A stretch of DNA of 64,000 nt from contig NZ_SGWZ01000001.1 in assembly GCF_004216755.1 (NCBI RefSeq), positions 434,001-498,000 on the forward strand, read 5' to 3'. The stretch is from Kerstersia gyiorum (GTDB taxonomy: Bacteria > Pseudomonadota > Gammaproteobacteria > Burkholderiales > Burkholderiaceae_B). Positions 1 through 8,098 of the stretch are shown here, one piece after another (the first letter of the stretch is position 1; the number at the start of each line of letters is the position of its first letter). Both the position numbers and the translations under genes were made by a program. Below the pieces are notes generated by a model. That model made no database searches, had not been told where the DNA came from, and saw only the letters and a list, made by a program, of their open reading frames with translations.

Positions 1-1513
1 TGAGATCTTCCTGGGTCCAGCCGAAGGCCTGCTGGCGGTCCAGCAACGAGGTTTCCTCGCTGCCAGGGCGTTCCTGCGCCACCTGCGGGCGCGGCAGGGA
101 TTCGAGCTTGACGCGCAGGCGTTCGATCCACTGGCGGTAGGGATGTGAATTGGCGATTTGTGTCTTGATGTCGGCGTCGTCGATGATGCGGCCGCGTTCC
201 AGGTCGATCAGGAACATTTTGCCCGGCTGCAGGCGCCACTTCTTGATGACACGGTTTTCCGGCACCGACAGCGTGCCCGCTTCGGAGGCCAGGATGACCA
301 GATCGTCGTCGGTGATCAGGTAGCGCGCCGGGCGCAGGCCGTTGCGGTCCAGCATGGCGCCGATCTGGCGTCCATCGGTGAAGACCATGGCGGCCGGGCC
401 ATCCCAGGGTTCCATCAGCGCGGCGTGGTATTCGTAGAACGCGCGCAGGCTTTCATCCATGTGCGCATGCTGTTCCCAGGCTTCCGGGATCATGATCATC
501 ATGGCGTGGGCCAGCGAATAGCCGGACATGACCAGCAATTCCAGGCAGTTGTCGAAGGTGGCGGTATCGGACTGGCCTTCGTAGACGATGGGGTACAGCT
601 TGCGCAGGTCGTCGCCCAGAACAGCGGACTGCATGGCGCCTTCGCGTGCACGCAGCCAGTTGAAGTTGCCCTTGACCGTGTTGATTTCGCCGTTGTGGGC
701 GATCATGCGATACGGGTGGGCCAGCGGCCAGGCGGGGAAGGTGTTGGTTGAGAAGCGCTGGTGCACCAGCGCGAGCGCGGACACGGCACGCGTGTCGGCC
801 AGGTCCAGGTAGTAGGAACCGACCTGGTCGGCCAGCAGCAGGCCCTTGTAGACGATGGTGCGCACTGAGGCCGACGGCACGAAATATTCCTTGCCATGGG
901 CCAGATGCATGTTCTGGATGGCATGGCTGGCCGTCTTGCGGATGACGTACAGCTTGCGTTCCAGCGCGTCCGGCACCATCACGTCGTCACCCCGGCCCAC
1001 AAACAGCTGGCGGATGACGGGTTCGTGGGCGCGGACGGTGGGGGATGCCAGCAGTTCGTGGTCGACTGGCACATCGCGCCAGCCAAGCACGACCTGGCCT
1101 TCTGCGCGCACGGAGCGTTCCAGCTCCTGTTCGCAGGCCAGGCGCGAGGCAGTTTCCTTGGGCAGGAAGACCATCACCACGCCATATTCGCCCGGCGGAG
1201 GCAGGATGATACCGTGGTGGGCCATGTCGGCCCGGTACAAGGCATCGGGAATCTGGATCAGAATGCCGGCGCCGTCGCCCATCTGCTTGTCCGCGCCCGT
1301 TGCGCCCCGGTGATCCAGGTTTTCCAGGATTTTCAGGCCCTGCTGGATGACGGCGTGGCTTTTGCGGCCCTTGATGTGGGCAACGAAACCGACGCCACAG
1401 GCGTCATGTTCAAGATCGGGGCGGTATAGGCCCTGGGGCGCCGGCAGGCCGATGCGGGTGGCATCGACTACGGACGCCGAGGGGCTACAGAACTCGCGAG
1501 GGCTGTGGGTCAT
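1..1513 (-). CDS. gltB: Glutamate synthase (NADPH) large subunit, N-terminal part (cut by window edge)
   Basis: This is the first 504 codons of the GOGAT large subunit, which with GltD converts 2-oxoglutarate and glutamine to two glutamates in the cytoplasm. The reading begins MTHSPREF and reaches the motif DACGVGF, whose Cys39 should become the N-terminal nucleophile of the class II glutaminase domain after propeptide removal. The glutaminase motifs HQRFSTNTFPAW, HNGEINT and RNGLRPARY follow in the usual order. The ATG at 1513 has a GGAA about 11 bases upstream, and no earlier in-frame start fits better. The C-terminal part, and presumably gltD, lie outside the window. NtrC-type boxes about 180-245 bases upstream suggest nitrogen control. 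Identification is secure. Confidence 0.96.
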   Translation of the reverse strand, partial: MTHSPREFCSPSASVVDATRIGLPAPQGLYRPDLEHDACGVGFVAHIKGRKSHAVIQQGLKILENLDHRGATGADKQMGDGAGILIQIPDALYRADMAHHGIILPPPGEYGVVMVFLPKETASRLACEQELERSVRAEGQVVLGWRDVPVDHELLASPTVRAHEPVIRQLFVGRGDDVMVPDALERKLYVIRKTASHAIQNMHLAHGKEYFVPSASVRTIVYKGLLLADQVGSYYLDLADTRAVSALALVHQRFSTNTFPAWPLAHPYRMIAHNGEINTVKGNFNWLRAREGAMQSAVLGDDLRKLYPIVYEGQSDTATFDNCLELLVMSGYSLAHAMMIMIPEAWEQHAHMDESLRAFYEYHAALMEPWDGPAAMVFTDGRQIGAMLDRNGLRPARYLITDDDLVILASEAGTLSVPENRVIKKWRLQPGKMFLIDLERGRIIDDADIKTQIANSHPYRQWIERLRVKLESLPRPQVAQERPGSEETSLLDRQQAFGWTQEDL

Positions 1514-1542
1514 GGCGGCATTCCATTAAAAGTGTCCGGGCT

Positions 1543-1557
1543 GCTTGAGATTTCCCC
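1543..1557 (-). promoter_or_regulatory. Candidate sigma-54 (-24/-12) promoter for gltB
   Basis: On the minus strand GG (1556-1555) and GC (1544-1543) are separated by exactly ten bases, the spacing RpoN requires. The flanking bases are a weak match: GGGGAA in place of TGGCAC, and AAGCA in place of TTGCA. Transcription would begin about 25 bases before the gltB start, and the NtrC-like boxes would lie about 150-200 bases upstream, a normal enhancer distance. It is offered because of its position and the enhancer boxes, not because of motif strength. Confidence 0.3.
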
Positions 1558-1690
1558 CGGTATTTACAAAATACCTTGTGATGTCCGCTACATACAATAA
1601 AAATAATTGGGGACGGATTTGCATTTTAAATGCGGTTTCCCTAGGGGATAAAATTAGGGACAAAGATATTTTATCGTGATGGCGCACGGA

Positions 1691-1757
1691 TGCACCAAAG
1701 TGGTGCGTCTAAATAAGAGTGAGTATTGATGCCTGCGCAAATGCACTAATTTGATGC
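1691..1757. promoter_or_regulatory. Two NtrC-type enhancer boxes upstream of gltB
   Basis: The first box, 1691-1707, reads TGCACCAAAGTGGTGCG and matches the palindromic NtrC pattern GCACCA-N3-TGGTGC perfectly. The second, 1743-1757, reads GCACTAATTTGATGC and differs from the pattern at two symmetrical positions. Their centres are about 51 bases apart, close to five helical turns, so dimers would sit on the same face of the DNA. A strong plus a weak site resembles the arrangement upstream of enterobacterial glnA. Here the nearest downstream gene is gltB, which suggests joint control of nitrogen assimilation. Confidence 0.65.
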
Positions 1758-1937
1758 GGCTATGGCAGAAAATGGTGCATGCCGGCGCGCCTTGCTTTTT
1801 TTCGGGGCGTCGTAGCTTCGCAACGTGTCCCGGCGCTGTGCGGCGGGTATGGTGTGCGATTTTTTTTGTTGCTGCGCGGTGGGGCGGGCCTGTGCCCAGG
1901 CCGTGGCGGCGGCCGTGCAGGCCCCGGTAGGCCCGGT

Positions 1938-2642
1938 TCAGCGGCTGCTGGCTGCGGCGGTTTTGCGCGGCCGGCCGCGCTTGCCGGGCTGCACGCGGCG
2001 GCTGGCGGTGCCGGCCAGGCGTTCCAGGAATGCGGCATCGCCCAGTGCCCACTGGCCTTGCAGGGCCGTGGCGATGCGTTGTTCCTGCTCGCGGCTCAAA
2101 CCGTCATGCAACAGCTGGCGGTAGGCGGCCTGGCGGTCGAAAGGCGTGTTGCCGCAACGCCAGTAGTCGGGATGGTTGTGCAGCCAGGCAGGGGCGGGGA
2201 TCAGCGAGCCGGTATGGGCGCGTGCCGAGGACCAGGGCCAGGCTTCTGCATCCGGGGCCAGCCTGGCGGCGACGGGCCGGCTTTCCATCCAGGCCAGGAC
2301 GGGCAGGATCCATTGGCCGGGCTGCACCAGTGCGCAACGGTAGCGGCCGTTGAAGACGGCGCCCGCCATCTGGCGGCTGGCCAGCTTGCGTCCCAGGGCC
2401 TGCATCATGCGTGCCAGGCTGTCTGCCTGGGCGGGGGTGCATAGGCAGATCAGGCGGTCGGGCAACAGGCACCAGCCGTGCAGGGTGACCCGGTGCTGCT
2501 GCGATGCTTCGGCTACCCATTGCTGTACGGTATCGAACATTGCTGCATCCAGGCCGCCGCCGTTTTCCTGTAGCGGATTGGTCAGCTCGGCCTGGGCCAG
2601 CTGAGGCGTATCGGGAGCATACAGGCGGGGAAGTCGGGCCAT
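1938..2642 (-). CDS. Degenerate REP-associated/IS200-like tyrosine transposase (Y1 family relative)
   Basis: The 234-residue product keeps the overall layout of RAYT proteins: an N-terminal MARLPRLYAP segment, a central LLPDRLICLCTP stretch, then FNGRYRCALV, a W-P-W-S-S motif near the middle and a basic tail. In active members the central stretch contains an H-x-H metal-binding pair (typically MPNHVHLL). Here both histidines are replaced (DRLIC, residues 62-66), and no tyrosine is seen where the nucleophile is normally found. The protein is therefore probably not a working transposase. It is intact, without frameshift, which points to domestication rather than recent decay. The ATG at 2642 is the first in the frame. 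Confidence 0.7.
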   Translation of the reverse strand: MARLPRLYAPDTPQLAQAELTNPLQENGGGLDAAMFDTVQQWVAEASQQHRVTLHGWCLLPDRLICLCTPAQADSLARMMQALGRKLASRQMAGAVFNGRYRCALVQPGQWILPVLAWMESRPVAARLAPDAEAWPWSSARAHTGSLIPAPAWLHNHPDYWRCGNTPFDRQAAYRQLLHDGLSREQEQRIATALQGQWALGDAAFLERLAGTASRRVQPGKRGRPRKTAAASSR

Positions 2643-2757
2643 GGAGGCGTGCGCTAGGACTGTTCTGGGCGGAGGGCGGCGTTGTCATGGAAATAACAGC
2701 GTGCGCCCGTATGATAAACCAAGGAAGCTGGAACTTTCGTGCGTCAGCCGCCTCTAA

Positions 2758-2784
2758 CTGGCACTCACTAATGGAGAGTGCTAA
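2758..2784. promoter_or_regulatory. CIRCE element (HrcA operator) upstream of rpoH
   Basis: The sequence CTGGCACTC-N9-GAGTGCTAA matches the CIRCE consensus TTAGCACTC-N9-GAGTGCTAA. The right arm is perfect and the left arm differs at two of nine positions, with the correct nine-base spacer. It lies about 95 bases before the rpoH start. HrcA repression of rpoH through CIRCE is known from comparative work on betaproteobacteria, so the heat-shock sigma factor is probably under the GroE-sensing repressor. Confidence 0.85.
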
Positions 2785-2878
2785 CATCAATACGCAAATT
2801 CTGAATCATGCTGTCGCAATCTGTGGCAAGACGGTGCCGCCGGTGCCGGTGGCCAGCAGCACGGTAGGAGCGACCCCA

Positions 2879-3778
2879 ATGAACACGAGTCTGACCCAAT
2901 CTTCTGCAAGTGCAGCGGCCGCGACGTCGCAGGCCCTGGCGTTGGCTGTTGCCAATCCTGGCGCGCTGGGCACGCTTGATGCCTATATCGGCGCGGTGAA
3001 CCGCCTGCCCGTCCTGTCCCCTGAACAGGAAACCGACCTGGCACGCCGCTTGCGCGACAACGGCGACCTGGACGCTGCGCGCGACCTGGTGCTGTCGCAC
3101 TTGCGCCTGGTGGTTTCGGTATCGCGCCAGTATATGGGCTATGGCCTGCCGCAGGCTGATCTGATCCAGGAAGGCAACGTGGGCCTGATGAAGGCCGTGA
3201 AGCGCTTCGATCCCGAGCGTGGCGTGCGCCTGGTGTCCTTCGCCGTGCACTGGATCAAGGCCGAGATTCACGAATTCATCATCCGCAACTGGCGCCTGGT
3301 GAAGGTCGCCACGACCAAGGCGCAGCGCAAGCTGTTTTTCAATCTGCGCAGCATGCGTCCGGACGGCCAGACCCTGTCGCCCGACCAGGTGTCGGAAATC
3401 GCCAGCACACTGAATGTCCGTGAACAGGATGTCAGCGAAATGGAAGTTCGCCTGGCTGGCCGTGACGTGGCGCTGGAAGCGCAGGACGACGACGAAGACA
3501 CGTTCGCGCCGATTGCCTATCTGTCGGATGACGGTGACGCCGAACCTGGCCAGGTACTGGAGCGCCGTGCCCATGAAATGCTGCAGGGCGAAGGCCTGCG
3601 CCAGGCCCTGGACGGGCTGGATGAACGTTCGCGCCGGATTGTCGAGGCACGTTGGCTGCAGGACGATGGCGGTGCCACTCTGCACGAACTGGCGCAGGAA
3701 TTCGGCGTGTCTGCCGAGCGCATCCGCCAGATTGAAGCCGCTGCGATGAAAAAGCTGCGCAAGGCGCTGTCGGCTTGA
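2879..3778 (+). CDS. rpoH: RNA polymerase sigma-32 factor (heat shock)
   Basis: The 299-residue protein directs RNA polymerase to heat-shock promoters. Region 2 is recognisable by DLIQEGNVGLMKAVKRFDPERGVRLVSFAVHWIKAEI, and the RpoH-box type sequence KAQRKLFFNLRSMR follows. The C-terminal region 4 helix-turn-helix ends with AERIRQIEAAAMKKLR. An AGGAG eight bases before the ATG at 2879 fixes the start, although the frame stays open further upstream to 2504. A CIRCE element precedes the gene and a strong hairpin terminator follows it. The gene appears monocistronic. Confidence 0.95.
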   Translation: MNTSLTQSSASAAAATSQALALAVANPGALGTLDAYIGAVNRLPVLSPEQETDLARRLRDNGDLDAARDLVLSHLRLVVSVSRQYMGYGLPQADLIQEGNVGLMKAVKRFDPERGVRLVSFAVHWIKAEIHEFIIRNWRLVKVATTKAQRKLFFNLRSMRPDGQTLSPDQVSEIASTLNVREQDVSEMEVRLAGRDVALEAQDDDEDTFAPIAYLSDDGDAEPGQVLERRAHEMLQGEGLRQALDGLDERSRRIVEARWLQDDGGATLHELAQEFGVSAERIRQIEAAAMKKLRKALSA

Positions 3779-3838
3779 GCATCGGTGCCGTCGGCCCAGG
3801 TGCTGAGGGTTGCAGGATGGGTGAAAAACGATAGATGA

Positions 3839-3870
3839 ATGACGCCGGTCTGGAGCCGGCGTCATTTTTT
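3839..3870 (+). terminator. Rho-independent terminator after rpoH
   Basis: A ten-base-pair stem (ATGACGCCGG with CCGGCGTCAT) encloses a seven-base loop and is followed directly by six T residues. It lies 60 bases after the rpoH stop. The Nudix gene converges from the other side. Confidence 0.9.
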
Positions 3871-3935
3871 GCGTGCTCCTGATGGCGCGATGTCTGTCGC
3901 CGGCACAGTCCCGCTATTGCCGTGACTGAGCGGCG

Positions 3936-4766
3936 TCAGGCTTCCCGGGCCAGTTGCAGCATGTCGTCCACCAGCACGATGGCTGCTTCCTGGGTGAACA
4001 TGCCGTCTTCCAGCATATCCATGATTTCCAGGGGCGGTAACGCGCGGATTTCCATGACCTCGCCATCCTGGTTGCGGGGTTGCACATGTTCTGCCAGCAC
4101 ACAGCGGCTGATCAGGATGTCCTCGACCTGGAAGCCTTCGGGCAGGTGGTGGTGGATTTGCACCACGGTGCGCAGTGGGGTGCGCGCCGCGAGGTCTTCG
4201 GGCGTGAGGCCGGCTTCCTCGGCGCTTTCGCGTACGAGCGCGAGGTCCAGGCTTTCGCCGCTGCTGGCCAGCCCGCCCACAAGGGTGTCCCACATGCCCG
4301 GATCAGTGTTTTTGGTCAGCGAGCGCCGCGCCAGCCACAGGCGTCCGTCGGGCGTCCAGCCATTGAGGTGCACCGCCAGGGTACGCAAGCCCAGGGGGCG
4401 CGTTGCGGTACGTTCGATGCGGCCCAGCGGGGGGCTCTCCGGCGCCAGACTGTAGATATCGAGCGCTTCGTTGCGCCATCCGTGCAGGCAACCGGCATCC
4501 CGCAGCGTCACGGCGACGGCATCGCATACCTCGGCCAGGGCAGCGCTGTGGGGCGCCAGTTCCCTGCCAATGTGCCAGGTGTCGCCTGCGGCGTGTGCCA
4601 GCCCCTTGGGCTGCAGTGCGGCCATGGCTGCCGGCACGATCCAGCCGCAGCGCTGGCCGGCGATATGCAATGGCTTGGCACCTGCGGGCGGCGGCTGGGT
4701 GATGCCTGCGTGCAGGCGCTGCGCATAGTCTTGAAGACGGGCGAGGGAAGGCAGGATAATGGGCAT
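3936..4766 (-). CDS. Nudix hydrolase with DUF4743 N-terminal domain
   Basis: The 276-residue product has a full Nudix box, G-x5-E-x7-R-E-x2-E-E-x-G, in the segment GLASSGE...RESAEEAGL, so it should hydrolyse a nucleoside-diphosphate-linked substrate with Mg2+. The first 110 or so residues resemble the DUF4743 domain found in thiamin-pyrophosphokinase-related Nudix proteins of plants, fungi and bacteria. The ATG at 4766 (MPIILPSLARL) was chosen because family members begin here; the frame is open to 4904 but the upstream part looks non-coding. Start confidence is moderate because no strong ribosome site is visible. The substrate cannot be told from the sequence. Confidence 0.85.
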   Translation of the reverse strand: MPIILPSLARLQDYAQRLHAGITQPPPAGAKPLHIAGQRCGWIVPAAMAALQPKGLAHAAGDTWHIGRELAPHSAALAEVCDAVAVTLRDAGCLHGWRNEALDIYSLAPESPPLGRIERTATRPLGLRTLAVHLNGWTPDGRLWLARRSLTKNTDPGMWDTLVGGLASSGESLDLALVRESAEEAGLTPEDLAARTPLRTVVQIHHHLPEGFQVEDILISRCVLAEHVQPRNQDGEVMEIRALPPLEIMDMLEDGMFTQEAAIVLVDDMLQLAREA

Positions 4767-5002
4767 GGGCGCATTGTAATGCCGTGTAGCCGGGCCAAGG
4801 GAAACCGCCAGCTGGCTGCGAGGGGTATCGGGCGTTATATCAGGGGGGGGTATCGGGCGCTCTTGGACAGGCGCAGGGAGACGGGTCTTTTCCGCTTGCA
4901 ACATGGTGCGACAAGACGCAATATGAGTCTGTCCTTAATGTTGCGTCAAAGGCGAACTGTTAATATCCCGCTCATAGTGAAACCTCGATAGGGAGCCGTG
5001 CT

Positions 5003-5665
5003 ATGACCGCTGCAACGCCGTCCTCTTTTTTCCCGGGAATGGGTGATTTACCTGCGGACAATCCTATGCTATCGGGCATGGCATTGATGCGCCAGGTATG
5101 GGGTGGATTGTCGGGCGCAGGCCAATTGGCCCAGGGTTTGCCGTTGTCGCCGACACTGGATGCACAGGAACTGGCCCGCCGTATTGATGAATTGCGTACG
5201 GTGGAAAACTGGCTCAACCTGAACCTGTCGCTGTTGCGCAGCACGATTCAGGGAATGGAGGTCCAGCGCGCCACCATCAGCACCTTGCAGAGTTTCCTGG
5301 GTGGAGCGGTGCCGGGAGCGGATGCTTCGGCCCGGCCTGCCAGCCCTGATGTGCCGCCGAAACCGCAAGCAGGCCAGGCCGCGCAGGATAATGCCGAGGC
5401 AGCCAGCGAGGATCCGGCAGCCCAGGCTGCGCAAGCCTGGTGGTCACTGCTGCAACAGCAGTTCCAGGGATTCGCCGCTGCGGCATCGGCTGCGGCGGCG
5501 CCAGTACAGGCTGCGGCTGAAAGCGTGAAAGCGGTGGCGGCACCGGCTGCCTCTGCCGCGCCGCCTGCGGCTGCACCGCAGAAACGGGCCGCACGGCCGG
5601 CCAGTAAACGCGCGGCGCCCGCCAAGCAGACCAGCGCGCCTGCCCAGCGTTCCCGCAAGTCCTGA
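5003..5665 (+). CDS. phaM: PhaM-family polyhydroxyalkanoate granule regulatory protein
   Basis: The 220-residue protein contains the family core LRTVENWLNLNLSLLRSTIQGMEVQRATI, followed by a long Ala/Pro-rich linker and a Lys/Arg-rich end (KRAARPASKRAAPAKQ) like a histone tail. In Ralstonia, PhaM activates the PHB synthase PhaC1 and ties granules to the nucleoid through its basic tail. The same two-part layout is seen here. The ATG at 5003 follows AGGGAG. No pha synthesis gene lies nearby, and a terminator follows, so it is likely a single-gene unit. Confidence 0.8.
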   Translation: MTAATPSSFFPGMGDLPADNPMLSGMALMRQVWGGLSGAGQLAQGLPLSPTLDAQELARRIDELRTVENWLNLNLSLLRSTIQGMEVQRATISTLQSFLGGAVPGADASARPASPDVPPKPQAGQAAQDNAEAASEDPAAQAAQAWWSLLQQQFQGFAAAASAAAAPVQAAAESVKAVAAPAASAAPPAAAPQKRAARPASKRAAPAKQTSAPAQRSRKS

Positions 5666-5678
5666 AACACACTCATCG

Positions 5679-5735
5679 GCATCGGGGGCTGCGCCAACTG
5701 GCCTGGCGTCGGCCCCGATGCTCCTTTTCATTTTT
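5679..5735 (+). terminator. Probable terminator between phaM and glmU
   Basis: An outer nine-base-pair stem (GCATCGGGG with CCCCGATGC) holds a nested CGCCA/TGGCG stem, and the interrupted T-rich tract CCTTTTCATTTTT follows. It lies 14 bases after the phaM stop and just before glmU, so glmU may need its own promoter or depend on read-through. Confidence 0.65.
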
Positions 5736-5749
5736 CGCACTCCATTTCC

Positions 5750-7123
5750 ATGCTGAATATCGTCATTCTCGCTGCCGGTCTGGGCAAGCGCATGCAGTCG
5801 AATCTTCCCAAGGTGCTCCACACGCTGGCGGGCAAACCCATGCTGGATCACGTACTGCAAAGCGCGGCGGCCTTGGCGCCGGACCGTGTGGTGGTGGTGG
5901 TCGGCCATGGCGCCGATCAGGTGAAGGCCGCGTTCGAGCAACGCGCCGGTCTGCGTTTTGCCTTGCAGCAGCCCCAGCATGGCACGGGCCACGCCGTGCA
6001 GCAGGCTGTGCCGGAGTTGCTGGATGGGGCAGCTGATGACACGACGCTGGTTCTGTATGGCGACGTGCCGCTGGTCCAGCCCGAAACCCTGCAACGCCTA
6101 TTGCAGGCACGTGGCAAAGGTGTGGCTGTGCTGACGGAATTTCTGGATGACCCCACTGGCTACGGCCGCATCGTGCGCAATGCCGAGGGCCAGGTCCAGC
6201 GTATCGTTGAGCACAAGGATGCCTCCGAGGAAGAACGCGCCATTCGTGAAGTCAACACCGGTATCTTGGCGGCGCCGACGGCGCAGCTCAAGGACTGGTT
6301 GGGTCGCCTGCGCAATGACAATGCCCAGGGCGAGTTCTACCTGACGGATATCATCGGTTTTGCCGTGGCTGATGGCGTGCCTGTCAGTGCTGCGCATCCG
6401 GCAGCGGGCTGGGAGACGCTGGGCGTCAACAGCCGCGTGCAGCAGGCCCAGCTTGAGCGGGTCTGGCAAGGTGAGCAGGCGCGCCGCCTGCTGGAAGCCG
6501 GCGTGACGCTGGCCGATCCGGCACGGCTGGATGTCCGTGGCAGCCTGCGTTGCGGCCGCGATGTGTTCATTGACGTCGGTTGCGTCTTCGAAGGCGAGGT
6601 CGAACTGGCCGATGGCGTGCATGTCGGCCCGCATTGCGTGCTGCGCAACGTTACCGTGGGCGCGGGTGCTGATGTGGATGCCTATACCTATATCGAAGAT
6701 TCGCAGATCGGTGCTGCGGCCCATGTCGGCCCGTATGCGCGCCTGCGTCCTGGCACCCGGCTGGAGCAGGGCGCCAAGGTCGGCAATTTTGTCGAAATCA
6801 AGAAAAGTGTCGTCGGGCCGCGCAGCAAGGTCAACCACTTGTCGTACATCGGCGACGCCGAGATCGGTGCCGACGTGAATGTCGGGGCCGGCACGATTAC
6901 CTGCAATTATGACGGGGCGAACAAGTTCAAGACCATCATCGAGGACGGGGCATTCATCGGTTCCGACACGCAGCTGGTTGCGCCGGTACGCGTGGGACGC
7001 GGTGCGACGCTGGGCGCAGGCACGACCCTGACGCGCGACGCCGAGCCGGACAGCCTGACCCTGTCGCGCGCACCGCAGAAGACGGTGACGGGCTGGCAGC
7101 GTCCGACCAAGCAGAACAAGTAG
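5750..7123 (+). CDS. glmU: Bifunctional UDP-N-acetylglucosamine pyrophosphorylase / glucosamine-1-phosphate acetyltransferase
   Basis: GlmU makes UDP-GlcNAc for peptidoglycan and lipopolysaccharide. The N-terminal nucleotidyltransferase motif LAAGLGKRMQSNLPK is at residues 7-21. The C-terminal half shows the hexapeptide repeats of a left-handed beta helix, including the conserved GTITCNYDGANK segment. The length of 457 residues is normal for the family. The ATG at 5750 matches the family start, although no obvious ribosome-binding sequence precedes it. It stands at the head of a surface-polysaccharide cluster whose other end is glmS. Confidence 0.96.
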   Translation: MLNIVILAAGLGKRMQSNLPKVLHTLAGKPMLDHVLQSAAALAPDRVVVVVGHGADQVKAAFEQRAGLRFALQQPQHGTGHAVQQAVPELLDGAADDTTLVLYGDVPLVQPETLQRLLQARGKGVAVLTEFLDDPTGYGRIVRNAEGQVQRIVEHKDASEEERAIREVNTGILAAPTAQLKDWLGRLRNDNAQGEFYLTDIIGFAVADGVPVSAAHPAAGWETLGVNSRVQQAQLERVWQGEQARRLLEAGVTLADPARLDVRGSLRCGRDVFIDVGCVFEGEVELADGVHVGPHCVLRNVTVGAGADVDAYTYIEDSQIGAAAHVGPYARLRPGTRLEQGAKVGNFVEIKKSVVGPRSKVNHLSYIGDAEIGADVNVGAGTITCNYDGANKFKTIIEDGAFIGSDTQLVAPVRVGRGATLGAGTTLTRDAEPDSLTLSRAPQKTVTGWQRPTKQNK

Positions 7124-7180
7124 ACAGTAAAGCCAGTAAAGCGCCGGCCATCTGATCGGGCGGCAAACGAGGGTAGTGGT

Positions 7181-8023
7181 GTGAGTTTTTCCCAAGCAGT
7201 TCCTGTGTTGATGTACCACCATGTGTCACCGGTGACCCAGGGTCTGTCCACCAGTCCGCGTTTGTTCGCCAGCCAGATGCGCTGGCTGCGCAAACACGGC
7301 TGGCAGACGCTGACAGCGGAGCAGTTGCGTGGTTTCCTGGAGGAAGGCCGGCCGGTGCCCAGGCGCTCCGTGGTCCTGACGTTCGACGATGGTTACCTGG
7401 ACAACTGGCAGTATGCGCATCCGGTACTGAAGGAGTACGGCTTTAGCGCCATCATGTTTGTCGTGACGGACTGGATCGGGCAAGGGCCGGCTCGCCCCTG
7501 CGCGGACATTGAGGCGATCCGGTGTGACCGCCTGGCAAGTTTCGAGAGCTGGTCGCACGCAGAGTGCAAACGCCTGATCGCCGGCGGAGAAGCCGATCGC
7601 GTGATCGTGCGGCAAAGCGAAGTCGATGAGATGCGCCGTGCCGGAACTTTCGAATTCCATGCCCACACGCATACTCATACGCGCTGGGATAAGGTCTGTT
7701 GCAGCGTGGAAGAAAAACGCACTGGCCTGGCGCAGGACCTGCGCGCCCAGCGCGCGTATTTCGAGGCGCACATGGGCGGCGCGACGGAGCAGCTTTGCTG
7801 GCCGCAGGGCTATTTCGACGATGATTATCTGGACGTTGCGCGTCAGGCAGGGTTCTCGGTGTTCTACACCACCAAGAGCCATGGCTACAACACCGCAGGC
7901 AGCGGCACGGCGTCAATCTGGCGCGTTTCGGTACGCAACCGCGGCGGCCTGTTGTTCGGGCTGCGTTTGCGGCTGGCCATGCCGGATTTCCTGGGCCGGC
8001 TGTACAACCGCTGGAAGGCCTGA
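7181..8023 (+). CDS. Polysaccharide deacetylase family protein (NodB/CE4 type), first paralogue
   Basis: The 280-residue protein has the NodB signature TFDDGYLDNW around residue 67, supplying the catalytic Asp and a metal ligand, and a histidine-rich motif HAHTHTHTRWD for the metal site. It is predicted to remove N-acetyl groups from a sugar chain, probably a hexosamine of the lipopolysaccharide core given the neighbours. It has no signal peptide or membrane anchor, which argues for action on a cytoplasmic lipid-linked intermediate. A GTG start at 7181 preceded by GAGGG is used. A paralogue with the same motifs lies at 11450-12298. The exact substrate is inference. Confidence 0.85.
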   Translation: MSFSQAVPVLMYHHVSPVTQGLSTSPRLFASQMRWLRKHGWQTLTAEQLRGFLEEGRPVPRRSVVLTFDDGYLDNWQYAHPVLKEYGFSAIMFVVTDWIGQGPARPCADIEAIRCDRLASFESWSHAECKRLIAGGEADRVIVRQSEVDEMRRAGTFEFHAHTHTHTRWDKVCCSVEEKRTGLAQDLRAQRAYFEAHMGGATEQLCWPQGYFDDDYLDVARQAGFSVFYTTKSHGYNTAGSGTASIWRVSVRNRGGLLFGLRLRLAMPDFLGRLYNRWKA

Positions 8024-8098
8024 ACGGTCAGTTGGCCTGGCGTTGCCGGCCGCAACCGATTGCCGCCAGGGGCGGCTCGACCCCCTTGGCTGGTGTCC

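Larger units (their letters stand above)
1514..1937. other. Intergenic region upstream of gltB with regulatory sequence, no gene seen
   Basis: This 424-base spacer separates the start of gltB from the end of the transposase-like gene and is clearly more AT-rich than its surroundings. It contains a perfect inverted repeat GGTATTT-ACA-AAATACC at 1559-1575. Two NtrC-like boxes lie at 1691-1757. There are two GG-N10-GC pairs that could be sigma-54 elements, one per strand: 1543-1556 on the minus strand toward gltB, and 1609-1622 on the plus strand. No coding frame in it has a credible start and ribosome site. Confidence 0.6.

Noticed and set aside
1608..1623. Sigma-54-like TGG-N9-TTGCA pair on the plus strand
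   Set aside because: The spacing is right, but no gene lies downstream in that direction before the oppositely oriented transposase gene; kept only as a remark in the spacer entry.
4080..4991. A 303-codon plus-strand frame opposite the Nudix gene
   Set aside because: Antisense to a gene with a clear Nudix box; composition is that of a shadow frame.
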